Notes: a model not told the origin generated them from the sequence alone. Counted from the first letter of the stretch, positions 18,157-28,000 are shown. The stretch: 64,000 nucleotides of DNA from Myxosarcina sp. GI1 (GCF_000756305.1 NZ_JRFE01000014.1:62001-126000); one strand, 5' to 3'. Translations and numbers: made by a program.

Positions 18157-19377
18157 TCAATTTTGCAAAGCTTGTTGATATAGCCGAACATATCTTTGAA
18201 CTTGAAGTTCGAGGGAATATTCTGAAAGCGCGATCGCCCGACAATTTTGACTCATACGTTCTCTTAAGAGATCGTCTTGAAGTAATTGCTTTATACCGTT
18301 ACCAAAATCTCGTTCGTCTTCGGGAGTAGCTGAATAACCTGTGATGCCATGACGTACTAAATCCGGAACACCGCCAACTTTAAAAGATACCATCGGGGTA
18401 CCGCAAGCCATGCTTTCTTGCAAAGTCAAAGGAAGATTATCAGCACGAGTGGGAAAGACAAATAACTCGGCAGCAGAATAGGCAATGGCTTTTAAGCGAT
18501 CGCTACTGATGTAACCCAGATTGACAGTGGAAATGCCAATAGTTGATTCTATAGTTTCGCCACCGCTACCAATAGTTAGCAATACAGCTTCTTTTTTAAG
18601 CTCGGCAGGTAGGTTTTGCAAAGCTGTGATTAACAAATCTTTACCTTTGCGCGAATCTTTAAGGCTATCTGCGCCAAACATCAGCACTTTTTTAAATTTT
18701 GGAATTCCCAATACAGATTTACATTGTTCGGAATCTATTGGTTGGTAGACTTCGGTATCAATTCCATTAGGAATGTGATGTATCTCAAAGCGAGCGAGCA
18801 TACTTTGTTTAGCTTGCTCTGACAGCCATTTGCTCGGAGTAACTATGACTAGATTAGAACGACTATATACCCAATTTTTAAGCTTCCATTCCCAGTTAGT
18901 ATTATCTCTACGTATGGAGGGATAGCTATTTAAATAAGGACATTTGCCGCAACCGTGTTTCCAACGATCGCAATCATAGCTATAGATACAATGCCCCGTA
19001 AAACTCCACATATCGTGGAGAGTAAAAATAGCTGGTTTGTGTTTAGTTAAAGCAGGAACAGTTAGATAATTGAAATAACCAGTATGCAAATTATGAAAGT
19101 TAAGAATATCTGCATCTTGATAAAAGTTGTGCTGTGGAATATTGAAACTACCGATAACATTGAGATAGTTGAGTCCCAAAGGGCGAGTAAAACGAGATAA
19201 TTGGTTGTCCCAACGCTGTTTTAGAGGAACTGTAGCGACGCGATCGCTTTTTGTTTGAGCTTTTCCTACTAGCAGACGAGAATCAATGCCGTGTTCTAGT
19301 AACTCTTGGTGAAGTCTATATCCTGCGATCGCAGCACCGCCAGTAATATCTGATTGATTGATATGCAGAACTTTCAT
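18157..19377 (-). CDS. Glycosyltransferase family 4 (WcaC/PssF-like)
   Basis: A 406-residue GT-B enzyme. It opens VLHINQSDITGGAAIAGYRL, with the Gly-Gly loop, then IFTLHDMWSFTGHC and a Cys-rich patch CDRWKHGCGKCPYL (about residues 134-147) seen in the colanic-acid WcaC-like branch. The donor half has VLMFGADSLKDSRKGKDLLI and ADNLPLTLQESMACGTPMVS, which carries Asp instead of the first Glu and keeps the second Glu. It lies 56 bases upstream of the epimerase. Likely cytosolic; the sugar is unknown. Confidence 0.85.
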   Translation of the reverse strand: MKVLHINQSDITGGAAIAGYRLHQELLEHGIDSRLLVGKAQTKSDRVATVPLKQRWDNQLSRFTRPLGLNYLNVIGSFNIPQHNFYQDADILNFHNLHTGYFNYLTVPALTKHKPAIFTLHDMWSFTGHCIYSYDCDRWKHGCGKCPYLNSYPSIRRDNTNWEWKLKNWVYSRSNLVIVTPSKWLSEQAKQSMLARFEIHHIPNGIDTEVYQPIDSEQCKSVLGIPKFKKVLMFGADSLKDSRKGKDLLITALQNLPAELKKEAVLLTIGSGGETIESTIGISTVNLGYISSDRLKAIAYSAAELFVFPTRADNLPLTLQESMACGTPMVSFKVGGVPDLVRHGITGYSATPEDERDFGNGIKQLLQDDLLRERMSQNCRAIALSEYSLELQVQRYVRLYQQALQN

Positions 19378-19409
19378 GGTTAGAGTTTGTTGATAAATAC
19401 AGCGAGCGC

Positions 19410-20546
19410 TTAAATTCTGTCAATTTTAGGTTTTAGAAAATGATGATTTCTATAAAATCGATTTATCTGTTTTATACCTGGAAGATATGGTTTAATTAAA
19501 GCTTTTATAGTAGTGTTCCATTGAATAGATATATTTAATTTAGTTTTTAAAATCCATAACAACTGCAATCCAACTAAAGTTTGTCTGCTACGTAAAAGAT
19601 GATTGCTTAATTGATAAAATCTAGTTCCCCAAATCTTGGTTCCCGCAGGACGATTGACCAATAGATTCCAAAACGGTTTTAGGCACCTAAAATCTTGCTG
19701 TTGAAGCAAACCGCTTTTTCCGCGTTCGTCATACCACCACTTTTTGTAAGATTGCCTATCTATCAGTTCTAAATATGTCCACCATAGTCGTTCGTGAGCT
19801 TTTTCGTTCAAAGATGATAAATCTCGATCTTGCAAACATTGATTTATAGCTTTATAAGAAATTTGTTGGGAACACTGTAGCTGTTTTTTGCGTTTGAGCT
19901 TGGTAATAGCAGCAGAATTGTCTTGTCTGTAATGTAGGAGAACATCGGGAAGTGTTGCCAAACAAGAGTTACAACTTATCCGCCACCAAAGATCGTAATC
20001 TTCTGCATGAAGCATCTGCTCGTTATATCCTCCCAATTCTTTAAGGAGACTATTTCTAACTGTCATTGATGAATGCCACAAACAGTTATTAATTAAAAGC
20101 AAACTTTGTAAGCTGTCATGGTCTTCAGGTAAGTTTTGTTTGCTTAATACTTTACCCTGGCGATCGATAAATTCTATAGAAGATCCTACGGCTCCAACTT
20201 GTTGATGTGTATCTAAAAAGTTTACTTGTAGTTGTAAACGCTCTGGAAAGGAAATATCATCCGCGTCCTGTCGGGCAAGATATTTTCCTGTAGTTGCAGC
20301 TAATCCTTTATTTAAAGATTTTTCTAAACCAAGGTTTTCTTGATTCTGAACGAGGACAATGCGAGAATCTTTAATACTATACTCGTTAAGAATTTGCCAA
20401 CTGCTATCTGTCGAACCATCATCCACAATAACAAATTCAAAGTCTTTGAAAGTTTGCTTTAGAATACTGTTTACAGCTTCTTTCAGATGAGTTTCCCCAT
20501 TGTAAACACACATCAAAACACTGACTTTTGGAATTGGTTTATTCAT
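19410..20546 (-). CDS. Glycosyltransferase family 2
   Basis: A 378-residue GT-A enzyme. Motifs in order: VSVLMCVYNGETHLKEAVNS (about residues 8-27), FVIVDDGSTDSSW (residues 37-49) and YLARQDADDISFPERLQLQV near residues 88-107, where DAD is the metal-binding D-x-D. AEDYDLWWRISCNSCLATLP supplies the ED base region. The C-terminal 150 residues are basic and lack recognisable domains, which is common in EpsE-like transferases. It ends 32 bases before the GT4 gene downstream. Confidence 0.88.
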   Translation of the reverse strand: MNKPIPKVSVLMCVYNGETHLKEAVNSILKQTFKDFEFVIVDDGSTDSSWQILNEYSIKDSRIVLVQNQENLGLEKSLNKGLAATTGKYLARQDADDISFPERLQLQVNFLDTHQQVGAVGSSIEFIDRQGKVLSKQNLPEDHDSLQSLLLINNCLWHSSMTVRNSLLKELGGYNEQMLHAEDYDLWWRISCNSCLATLPDVLLHYRQDNSAAITKLKRKKQLQCSQQISYKAINQCLQDRDLSSLNEKAHERLWWTYLELIDRQSYKKWWYDERGKSGLLQQQDFRCLKPFWNLLVNRPAGTKIWGTRFYQLSNHLLRSRQTLVGLQLLWILKTKLNISIQWNTTIKALIKPYLPGIKQINRFYRNHHFLKPKIDRI

Positions 20547-20660
20547 AAAGCTATTTAATAATTAACAATATATTTTTAAATTGTTAAAGTAATTGTTTAT
20601 ATTTAATACAATTCGCGTGTATTTATTTTTATATATATAGTCGCTTATTCTTAGTTGTTT

Positions 20661-21632
20661 TCAAGGAAAAACCGTTTTTCTTAATGAATTTAGTTTGCGT
20701 AATGTTTTAATCTTTCCCAACCATAACCGAGCAGTAACTATGATAAAATATTTTCCAGAAATCAAACGATGTATTAATGCTTGGCAAAATATTATTTGAC
20801 AATATAATTTTCTTGTTTTACTCTGAATTAAAAACGGAATAACTTTATCTAATAAAAAAGCAGTAGCAGCTTTAGATGAAACATAGACTCGACATTGATT
20901 AATAAAGCTTTCCGAAAGTCGATAATCAGATATTCTGCCAACGTGTTCTAAATTGGGATCGCCATTCCAAATAACAAGCGGTTTTTGTATAAAAGAAAAA
21001 ATTGCTCCTGCGGCTTCCAGTCGCAGACAAAAATCCCAATCTTGATGTTTTCTCAAGCTTTCTCGAAAACGGGTAGCCAGTGCCAAAGATCTATGCATTA
21101 GTAAAGTGCTGGTTTGCGCTATACCTCGATCGCAGAACAAGTAATCTCCCAGAGATTCAGTTGATTTTTTACCTCGTTTAGGAAAGATAAAACGCTCGTC
21201 AAAAGAGGTAAAAGTAGATTCGGAAATACCAGATGCGCTATTAAAAACTTGAGTATAACTTATTATTTTTTCTGGACAATCAAATTTTTGAATCGCAGCA
21301 AGTTGCAGTTCTAGTTTGTTAGCAACCCAAGCATCATCTGAATCTAAAAAAGCAATATATTCTCCTTTAGCTGCTTCAATACCCATATTACGTGCTGCTG
21401 CACCTCCTTTATTTGTTGAATGGCAAAAATAACGAATTCTAGAATCGTTTATACTGCTAACAACTGTTTCGGTATTATCTGTAGAGCGATCGTCAACTAT
21501 GATAATTTCTAAATTTTGATGCGTTTGTTTTAGTACGCTATTTACTGTCTGACTGAGTATATTGGCGCGGTTATAAGTAGGAATAACCACGCTAACAATA
21601 ATATTTTCTAATTCTTTTTTGCTGTAATTCAT
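20661..21632 (-). CDS. Glycosyltransferase family 2
   Basis: A 323-residue GT-A enzyme with VSVVIPTYNRANILSQTVNS, IIIVDDRSTDNTETVVSS and the metal-binding segment EYIAFLDSDDAWVANKLELQ (D-x-D within LDSDD, about residues 90-109). RKHQDWDFCLRLEAAGAIF gives the W/ED base region. A hydrophobic C-terminal tail may attach it to the membrane. It lies between another GT2 gene (114 bases downstream) and a sulfotransferase gene (35 bases upstream). The sugar donor is unknown. Confidence 0.87.
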   Translation of the reverse strand: MNYSKKELENIIVSVVIPTYNRANILSQTVNSVLKQTHQNLEIIIVDDRSTDNTETVVSSINDSRIRYFCHSTNKGGAAARNMGIEAAKGEYIAFLDSDDAWVANKLELQLAAIQKFDCPEKIISYTQVFNSASGISESTFTSFDERFIFPKRGKKSTESLGDYLFCDRGIAQTSTLLMHRSLALATRFRESLRKHQDWDFCLRLEAAGAIFSFIQKPLVIWNGDPNLEHVGRISDYRLSESFINQCRVYVSSKAATAFLLDKVIPFLIQSKTRKLYCQIIFCQALIHRLISGKYFIIVTARLWLGKIKTLRKLNSLRKTVFP

Positions 21633-21667
21633 TTTTTTATAGATTAAACATAAAAAATAAAAAAATA

Positions 21668-22687
21668 TTATGAGTTTTTTTCAATCCTTAAATGCTCAGT
21701 AATTTTAGATCTAAATTTTCTGTAAATCCCTTTAAAACCTAAATGTTTAATATCCAACCATTTATTCCATAAGTTCCACCAAAATTCGTTATCAAAATTA
21801 GTCTGTTGAGTATAGCCCAACATTTCCAAATAATTTCCAGCAATCCAGTTGAATCTTGTGTGCAGGCTTCGATCCCAGTTGCTATATCGAACTAAAGGAT
21901 TAAACTTTTGGCTTTTTTCTACTTTGTTCCAATGCACTTTTCCTGTCTTTTCTTTTAGTTCTGAAGAACCTCTAATTGGTAAATTCAATGCTTTTTCAAA
22001 ATCATAATTTTCTGCATTCAAGTCCAAGAAAGAAAAAATTTTGTTTAATTCTTGTTCTGTGTTAGTGAAAATTTCTTCGTATTTAACTATTAAATATTTG
22101 CGATTTAGTTTATCAAATTCAGACTTGGCTTGAATGATGGTACGAGCAGCTTCTGCCCAGGCTCTCATTTCATACTCATAACCTCTGTTGAAGGTTTTTA
22201 CACTCGATTCAACTACTGCACGTCCATCACGAACTATAATAAGTAAAGGAGAATTAGGAAAAAAATGAAAAAAGTGAGATAGATTTTTAACGCTAGGAGT
22301 TTTAGTTATTCTTCTTTTAGTGGATTTTGTAAAATCATTCAAATTCTCTGTTTTATTTTTATAGTCAATTAAATCACTTTTAGTTCCCTGAGAATTTAAA
22401 AAAGTAGATAGAGTATTGCCAAAAGATTCATATATTTTTTCTGGTGAACCTACAATTTTATCTATCTCCCAATATCGCAAATGGCGATCGAGGGAATTAG
22501 CAAATTTAATTAATAAATCGGCGTAAGCCATAAAAAAATCTTCTGGAATTAGTGTGGCATCACAATCTGGATGTAGAGCCAACAGATCGCTAACAAAGTT
22601 TGTGCCACTTCTTTGACTGATTCCTAAGATGAAAATTGGTTCATTTCTCGATGTGGATGTAGTATCTTTTTTAGCTTCAATTAGCAT
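21668..22687 (-). CDS. PAPS-dependent sulfotransferase
   Basis: A 339-residue protein of the sulfotransferase family. The 5'-phosphosulfate loop is ILGISQRSGTNFVSDLLALH (about residues 20-39). The 3'-phosphate binding element is LLIIVRDGRAVVESSVKTFN near residues 146-165, and the downstream LIVKYEEIFTNTEQELNKIF is typical of the fold. The ISQRSGTN loop departs slightly from the usual PRSGTT. It would transfer sulfate to a sugar hydroxyl in the cytoplasm. It is tightly packed with a GT4 gene (21 bases upstream) and a GT2 gene (35 bases downstream), which argues that its substrate is the glycan made here. Confidence 0.82.
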   Translation of the reverse strand: MLIEAKKDTTSTSRNEPIFILGISQRSGTNFVSDLLALHPDCDATLIPEDFFMAYADLLIKFANSLDRHLRYWEIDKIVGSPEKIYESFGNTLSTFLNSQGTKSDLIDYKNKTENLNDFTKSTKRRITKTPSVKNLSHFFHFFPNSPLLIIVRDGRAVVESSVKTFNRGYEYEMRAWAEAARTIIQAKSEFDKLNRKYLIVKYEEIFTNTEQELNKIFSFLDLNAENYDFEKALNLPIRGSSELKEKTGKVHWNKVEKSQKFNPLVRYSNWDRSLHTRFNWIAGNYLEMLGYTQQTNFDNEFWWNLWNKWLDIKHLGFKGIYRKFRSKITEHLRIEKNS

Positions 22688-22708
22688 TTCTTAAATCTCC
22701 TATTACTT

Positions 22709-23779
22709 TCAGTATGAATAAATTTGATAGAGTTGATATCCAATTTTCGACCAGTCATACTTTTGAGCAAGTGCATAAGCTTGAGTACACATTTCCTCCC
22801 ATTCTTCATCGGTAGTAGCTAAGGCATTATTAATCGTGGCTAAGAGATTGCAATCTTTGTCATAGCAATAACCCTGTTTTTTATTACTAATAAGTTCGGG
22901 AATACTTCCTTTTTGAGGAGCAATAACAGGTCGAGCAAATGATAATGCCAACAAAACCGAACCAGAGTTAAGTATTTTTTGATATGGTAAGACGACCCAG
23001 TCGCAAGCATTCATGTATATTTGTATATCCTCATCTGGAATATATTCGAGTCGAAGCTGAATTTTGGGATTTTTCCGAGCAGCTTGCTCGATTTCTGCAC
23101 ACAAATCGCGATCGAAAGGAATTCCCGCTATTAATAAAATCACATTTGGGTTTTCAATTTGATTAAATGCAGCGATTAAATTATTTATTCCTTTATAATG
23201 TCTCACCATCCCAAAATACAGTATTACTTTGCGCTTCGGAGCAATACCTAATCTGAGTCGAGCATCCGATCTACTAACTTGATTGGGATAAGAACCAATA
23301 TAGTTACCATGGGGAATTATGTGAACTTGTTTTGTTCGTCCATACATATGCGCAAATTCTTTTCGACTATACTCGCTCATTACAATAATGTCACTACAAA
23401 TGCGACTTAAAAACCAACGCAAAATATGTTCGAGAACTGGAAAATTGTTGTTATGTGTATGAGTATTATGAACAGTCCAAACTATTTTGTTGCCAAGGAG
23501 CCTAAGAGTAATAAGATTACGAATAGTTATAAGAAAATATATTAAAGTTTTATATTTATTTTTTGAGTCAAAAAAGCATAATACTCTAACCCAATGAAGA
23601 TGAATAATCTTATTGTGATGTTTCTCTAATAAAAGCTCAAAAAAACTACATAAAATTGAAAAAGCGTTAATCTGCACATTATAATCATTGAGAGAAGACC
23701 ATAAACAAGTCAAATATTTATTTTCATTTGATTGTAGGCGAGGTGTAAGAACTTCGATTTTAAGTTTAGAATTAACCAT
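22709..23779 (-). CDS. Glycosyltransferase, GT4-like
   Basis: A 356-residue GT-B protein. Recognisable segments are IIHLHWVRVLCFFDSKNKYK, KIVWTVHNTHTHNNNFPVLE, VILYFGMVRHYKGINNLIAA (donor-half strand) and SGSVLLALSFARPVIAPQKG near residues 272-291. The final segment aligns with the E-x7-E region but both acidic residues are missing (Asn-Ser-Gly start, Leu-Ser end). This resembles GumH/beta-1,4-mannosyltransferase-like branches where the motif is relaxed. Function as a transferase is likely by context. Upstream lies a 337-base gap, the largest inside the block. Confidence 0.75.
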   Translation of the reverse strand: MVNSKLKIEVLTPRLQSNENKYLTCLWSSLNDYNVQINAFSILCSFFELLLEKHHNKIIHLHWVRVLCFFDSKNKYKTLIYFLITIRNLITLRLLGNKIVWTVHNTHTHNNNFPVLEHILRWFLSRICSDIIVMSEYSRKEFAHMYGRTKQVHIIPHGNYIGSYPNQVSRSDARLRLGIAPKRKVILYFGMVRHYKGINNLIAAFNQIENPNVILLIAGIPFDRDLCAEIEQAARKNPKIQLRLEYIPDEDIQIYMNACDWVVLPYQKILNSGSVLLALSFARPVIAPQKGSIPELISNKKQGYCYDKDCNLLATINNALATTDEEWEEMCTQAYALAQKYDWSKIGYQLYQIYSY

Positions 23780-24116
23780 TTTACATTGTTTTTGTTTGAT
23801 AGAAATAAAATATATTTTTATTTTATTTACCGTGCAATAAATAATTGACTTTTGTTTTAAACTATAACTATTAAATTAATACATGTAAAAACACGAAACA
23901 AGCTATTTGTTTAATGTTGCAACGTCAAACACTAAGGTTTTAATCTTGACTCAATTTTAGAGTTGTAACCATGGTTATTTCATTCTAGTTTTGAGCAATA
24001 AATTTAGGTGCTTTAAGACACCGATAAACAAATACTAATGAAACTTAAAATAACGTATTTCCGTGAATGCATAAAATGTCGTAATTTAGAATAAAATAGC
24101 TGTACTTGGTTTGCTA
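23780..24116. other. 337-base non-coding gap inside the polysaccharide block
   Basis: AT-rich sequence between two minus-strand genes with no ORF of note. I see no clear terminator hairpin or RNA fold. It is the widest gap in the block and the likeliest place for an internal promoter serving the downstream half, but no convincing -10/-35 pair can be singled out. Confidence 0.4.
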
Positions 24117-24965
24117 TCACAAGCTCTTAATTTGTTTCTGGACAACTTCTAAATGTTTTAAAATATAGGACTTTTGTTCTGAAGAAAATAATTTATTAAA
24201 TTTTTGTCCATTTTTGTTATCAATAGCTTCTCCTACTGATATTTTCCAAGGCTCATTTTCTAAAACTATTTTTTTGGTAGCTATTGTATAGTTTTCTAGC
24301 ATTGCTTCATCAAAAGAAATGTTTATGAAGTCACAAATTTTATCAAGAACTAAGGCAGGATTATGTACCAACTGTTCATATTGAACTAAAACATGATTGA
24401 GTTTGTCTTGACAACTAAGGCTGATTTGTACATCTTGTTTCCATTGATTAATGCACTTATCTATACTCCAGGGTTCATGCCAAGTCTGTGGATATTTACG
24501 ACTTACTTCATATAGAGAAGATATTACATCTGTACCATTACGAATTATATGAATAAATTTGACTTCTTTAATGTATTTTTCAATGTAGTCAACATAGCGT
24601 ACATGACCTGGAGTTTTTTCAATCCAAATACTTTTTTCCTGTTGTTGAGTTGTTGTATCTAAAACGTTCAAAAATGCTTGAATATGCTGATATTGAAAAA
24701 TAGCAAATCGGGATAGGTATGAAAGCATATCTTCACGATCGATTTCTTTAAGAAATTCCTGAAATCTTATTCTAGCTTCAAGAGAAGCAATTCCTAATTT
24801 ATAACGTTTTGTGTTGTGCTTCGGAATAAGATACCTAAAAAAATGAGATTCAGGAAAAGAAGCAACCTGTGGATGTGCGGTTAAAAGACTTTGTAGAAGT
24901 GTTGTTCCCGAACGTGGACATCCAACTAAAAAAAATCTTCTTTTTGACGAACTAAATATCTTCAT
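24117..24965 (-). CDS. PAPS-dependent sulfotransferase
   Basis: A 282-residue sulfotransferase of the Sulfotransfer_1/3 type. The PAPS loop FLVGCPRSGTTLLQSLLTAH lies at about residues 12-31, followed by VASFPESHFFRYL. The 3'-phosphate site is VKFIHIIRNGTDVISSLYEV near residues 135-154. HVLVQYEQLVHNPALVLDKI near 207-226 matches the later conserved YE-x-L region. No membrane segment is evident. The gene stands alone between two gaps (166 and 337 bases) but runs in the direction of the block. Confidence 0.86.
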   Translation of the reverse strand: MKIFSSSKRRFFLVGCPRSGTTLLQSLLTAHPQVASFPESHFFRYLIPKHNTKRYKLGIASLEARIRFQEFLKEIDREDMLSYLSRFAIFQYQHIQAFLNVLDTTTQQQEKSIWIEKTPGHVRYVDYIEKYIKEVKFIHIIRNGTDVISSLYEVSRKYPQTWHEPWSIDKCINQWKQDVQISLSCQDKLNHVLVQYEQLVHNPALVLDKICDFINISFDEAMLENYTIATKKIVLENEPWKISVGEAIDNKNGQKFNKLFSSEQKSYILKHLEVVQKQIKSL

Positions 24966-25131
24966 TTATTGATTATTTGTCGATTTAATTTGTTTAAAAA
25001 TATGACTAAAAATTGTAAATAATAAATATTAAATAAGCTATTTGTTAACTATGATTAGCTCAGTTATAAGCCATTTTTATTGCTAGCTTAAAAAGCGATC
25101 GCTATAATTGTAAATATCTAATTATATTTCT

Positions 25132-26370
25132 TCAGATATGCTCTAGTATTTTTTGTACCTTAAGATTAACCGATTCCCAAGAATATTTTGCTTTAACAAG
25201 CTCATAAGCAGAATCAACCAATTTTTGTCTCAAAAAAGAATTAGACCAAAGCTGACTAACTCCTGCCACAATATCTTCAGTTGTATTTCTAATCAATAAA
25301 TGTTCTTCATCTTGCGCTGTTAAACCTTCTGCACCCTTAGAGGTACTTACCACTGGACGACCTGCAGCAAAGGCTTCTAAAATTTTGAAACGAGTTCCGC
25401 CTCCTTGGAGTAGAGGCACAACTGCTACACTCGCAGCAGCTAAATAAGGACGAATATCTGTAACTTTACCAGTTACTGTAATCCCAGGATTATTCTGTGC
25501 TGCTTGTTTCATCTGTTTAGTTGGTTCGCGACCGACTAACAGTAGATGGCAGTCTGAATAATTTTTCTGTAATTCAGGAAAAATTTGCTTTATTAGTATT
25601 TGGGCAGCTACAGCATTAGGTGTATAACTAAATGCACCAATAAAAATTATAGTATGAGGTGTAATTTGAAAGTTTTTAGGTAGAGGACAATTACCCAATT
25701 TTATAGTCTCATAGTCGGAAATATTAATTCCATTGGGAACTACTTGAGGGTGAGATTTTTTACCGTATAATTTTTGCATCAAAGCAGCATCATCATCACT
25801 ACATACCCAAACTCGATCGACTTGACGGACAAAACTAGACTCAATAGCTTTAACTTTAGTTAGCAAAAAAGCCGATTCGATCTTGGATTTAATACCTCGA
25901 ACCGAACCATATATTTGTTGTCTTAGAGATGCTTCTATATTATGAGTGTCGTATATAAAATAACATTTGTGTTTTTTCAGTCTTTTTAGATAAGGAAACA
26001 GCCAAAGTTCCTCAAAGACTATTATTTTAGGCTTGAATTTTCTTAATACATCTTCTAATTCTTGAGCTACTTTCTCTGAATAAAGTTTATTAGTCCAAGG
26101 ATGCGTTTTAGGCTGTAAAAACCATAATTTATTTTTGATTTTTTGCCAACCAGAGTTTTTTTGAGGAATTTGTGATACACAGTAATTTTTACATAAGCTA
26201 ACTTCAGGTGGATCGGGATACTTTGCATCATCTTTTGAATTATTCGCTTGGATAGAAATTACCCCTATTGAACCAAAATACAGCATAACATTTATATTTT
26301 GCCAATTGCGTAAAGCTGCTCCTCCCATGGGAGGATAAGGTAAATGACGAGTAATAAATAAAGTTTTCAT
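25132..26370 (-). CDS. Glycosyltransferase family 4 (sugar transferase, PEP-CTERM/EpsH1-associated type)
   Basis: The frame is open from a TTG at 26457, but the ATG at 26370 begins MKTLFITRHLPYPPMGGAAL, the natural start of a GT4 fold, so I place the start there (413 residues). Other motifs are VIFEELWLFPYLKRLKKHKC, CYFIYDTHNIEASLRQQIYG, VWVCSDDDAALMQ, TIIFIGAFSYTPNAVAAQIL and GGGTRFKILEAFAAGRPVVS near residues 333-352, which has the second Glu of the donor motif. The TRHLPYPP-type N-terminus is seen in transferases that accompany exosortase systems, consistent with the exosortase at the head of this block. The donor sugar is unknown. Confidence 0.8.
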   Translation of the reverse strand: MKTLFITRHLPYPPMGGAALRNWQNINVMLYFGSIGVISIQANNSKDDAKYPDPPEVSLCKNYCVSQIPQKNSGWQKIKNKLWFLQPKTHPWTNKLYSEKVAQELEDVLRKFKPKIIVFEELWLFPYLKRLKKHKCYFIYDTHNIEASLRQQIYGSVRGIKSKIESAFLLTKVKAIESSFVRQVDRVWVCSDDDAALMQKLYGKKSHPQVVPNGINISDYETIKLGNCPLPKNFQITPHTIIFIGAFSYTPNAVAAQILIKQIFPELQKNYSDCHLLLVGREPTKQMKQAAQNNPGITVTGKVTDIRPYLAAASVAVVPLLQGGGTRFKILEAFAAGRPVVSTSKGAEGLTAQDEEHLLIRNTTEDIVAGVSQLWSNSFLRQKLVDSAYELVKAKYSWESVNLKVQKILEHI

Positions 26371-26462
26371 AGATTGTTTATTCACTTGAGAAACTGTTTG
26401 TGAATTTATATTAAGCGAGATTAGTTGTAGAATCATACCCCGATTCAGCAACGCCAAAATAG

Positions 26463-27401
26463 CTAATCGAGATAACCTAATTTTTGTAGAATAGAGCCAG
26501 CCTCCATCTCAATTTGTTCGAGTTGTTGTGGCGATAATTCTTGTTGCCATCGACCTAACGAATTAGTATTGGCACGAGCAAATTCCTGATAGAGTAAATT
26601 TCGTGAATCGGAATCGACAATGTTTAAAAAGTTCAGTAAACGTTCGGCTTCTTCTTTTGGTTTGTTTACCAGGGCCTCATAACGCAGTTCGTAATATTGG
26701 GAATCTGGCAAATTAGCCGTTTGTGCCAATATGGCTTCAATATGACATCGCCATGTCCAAATGCAGCGATGAATATCGCTAGTTTCTTCAAACTCATGTT
26801 TGCGTTCTGCTTCGATCCAAAAACGAGCATAAGGACCGTGTAAATAACCAGCAGTTTCTCTTTTTCCAGATTTAGCTGAAGCAGCCTGCAACCAAGGTTT
26901 TTTGCTATGGGAAAGTGCAGCATCTCTGCCATCTCGAATTATATGTATAAACTTTGCATCTGGAAACGTTCGATACAAGAAGTCTATTAGAAAACAGTTT
27001 CGAGGAGTTTTTTCGGCAAATTGAAGGTCGCCATCAAAATGGAGTCGCATTAGCCAAGCATACACCGTACGATAAAACCATTTGGCTTTAATACTGTTCC
27101 ATTTATTTTCATAAACATATCGTGCTGCAGCTTTCGTAGCTACAGGCTCTAAATGATAAGAAATCTCTGGTAGTTCTGCTATACACGAGCCTAAAAATGT
27201 AGTACCAGAACGAGGAGAACCAACAATAAAAATTGGCTGTCGTAGATTTGGTTTTAACGTACACCAAAATCGACGAGCCGACATCGACCGACTTTTATAG
27301 CAGTATGTTCTCTTATCTTTGATAGCTGTTTCACGCGCCCAACTTAAAAAGTTGTACCAACTTATCGGCTTGACTCGTGTTGTTAGTTCGGAACTAGACA
27401 T
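26463..27401 (-). CDS. PAPS-dependent sulfotransferase
   Basis: A 312-residue sulfotransferase. The PAPS loop is IFIVGSPRSGTTFLGSCIAE (about residues 57-76). The 3'-phosphate element is DAKFIHIIRDGRDAALSHSK (about residues 149-168), and YYELRYEALVNKPKEEAERL comes near residues 240-260. A 50-residue N-terminal extension precedes the fold. All binding residues look intact. It lies close upstream of a GT4 gene and 110 bases downstream of the acyltransferase gene. With the three other sulfotransferases it suggests several distinct sulfation sites on one glycan. Confidence 0.87.
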   Translation of the reverse strand: MSSSELTTRVKPISWYNFLSWARETAIKDKRTYCYKSRSMSARRFWCTLKPNLRQPIFIVGSPRSGTTFLGSCIAELPEISYHLEPVATKAAARYVYENKWNSIKAKWFYRTVYAWLMRLHFDGDLQFAEKTPRNCFLIDFLYRTFPDAKFIHIIRDGRDAALSHSKKPWLQAASAKSGKRETAGYLHGPYARFWIEAERKHEFEETSDIHRCIWTWRCHIEAILAQTANLPDSQYYELRYEALVNKPKEEAERLLNFLNIVDSDSRNLLYQEFARANTNSLGRWQQELSPQQLEQIEMEAGSILQKLGYLD

Positions 27402-27511
27402 TGGATTATTTTTCTTATTTGAATAGTAATTTAATCGAGTAATGAAGTGGATAGATGAATTTGATGTGTACAGAATCTATGAGAAGAGCAAATTTTAGTT
27501 TTAACAATTAT

Positions 27512-28000
27512 TTATTCATCTTCTTTTTGTTGAATACGTTTTATAATTTTTGCTGGTACTCCCCCAACTACAGTAAAAGGCTCGACATTTTTTGTAACTA
27601 CGCTCCCAGCAGCGACTACAGCGTTTTTACCGATAATGCAAGGTCCGATTATAGTTGCATTAGTAGCAATCCAAACTCCTTTCTCGATTACTATATCTCT
27701 TCCCTCTTTGGGACTTGTCTTTCTTCTTTCATCTTCAAATTTGGTAAAGTCATGCGTACCAGTAATCAAGCACACGTTTTTGCCAAAAAAAACATAATCA
27801 TTTACGTACACCTCGCCAGAATTGGTATTTACCAGAAAATTATTTTTTTTTACGTTCTCTGATATATGCAGTCTTTCTTTCGGTCCTACAATCATTGGCT
27901 CGGTTAAAAATATGTTTTGTACTTCTTGTTTCAGTGCTTCAAAAAAAAAATTAATGAGCTTGTTTTTTATCTTGTGTTTAAAAGTTTTGAGTAAATTCAT
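27512..28000 (-). CDS. Hexapeptide-repeat acyltransferase (left-handed beta-helix)
   Basis: The 162-residue product has hexapeptide-type repeats of a left-handed parallel beta-helix: VWIATNATIIGPCIIGKNAV and VVAAGSVVTKNVEPFTVVGG, ending in VPAKIIKRI. The CLITGTHDF segment near residue 85 holds the His expected at the acyl-CoA/sugar active site of maltose O-acetyltransferase-like enzymes. It likely O-acetylates a sugar of the polysaccharide. The N-terminal 45 residues are helical and basic. It lies 72 bases after the Wzt ATPase gene. Confidence 0.85.
   Translation of the reverse strand: MNLLKTFKHKIKNKLINFFFEALKQEVQNIFLTEPMIVGPKERLHISENVKKNNFLVNTNSGEVYVNDYVFFGKNVCLITGTHDFTKFEDERRKTSPKEGRDIVIEKGVWIATNATIIGPCIIGKNAVVAAGSVVTKNVEPFTVVGGVPAKIIKRIQQKEDE

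Noticed and set aside
26371-26457. Extended N-terminus of the GT4 gene from a TTG at 26457
   Set aside because: The extra 29 residues lack family similarity and would almost touch the upstream stop; the ATG at 26370 begins the conserved fold.
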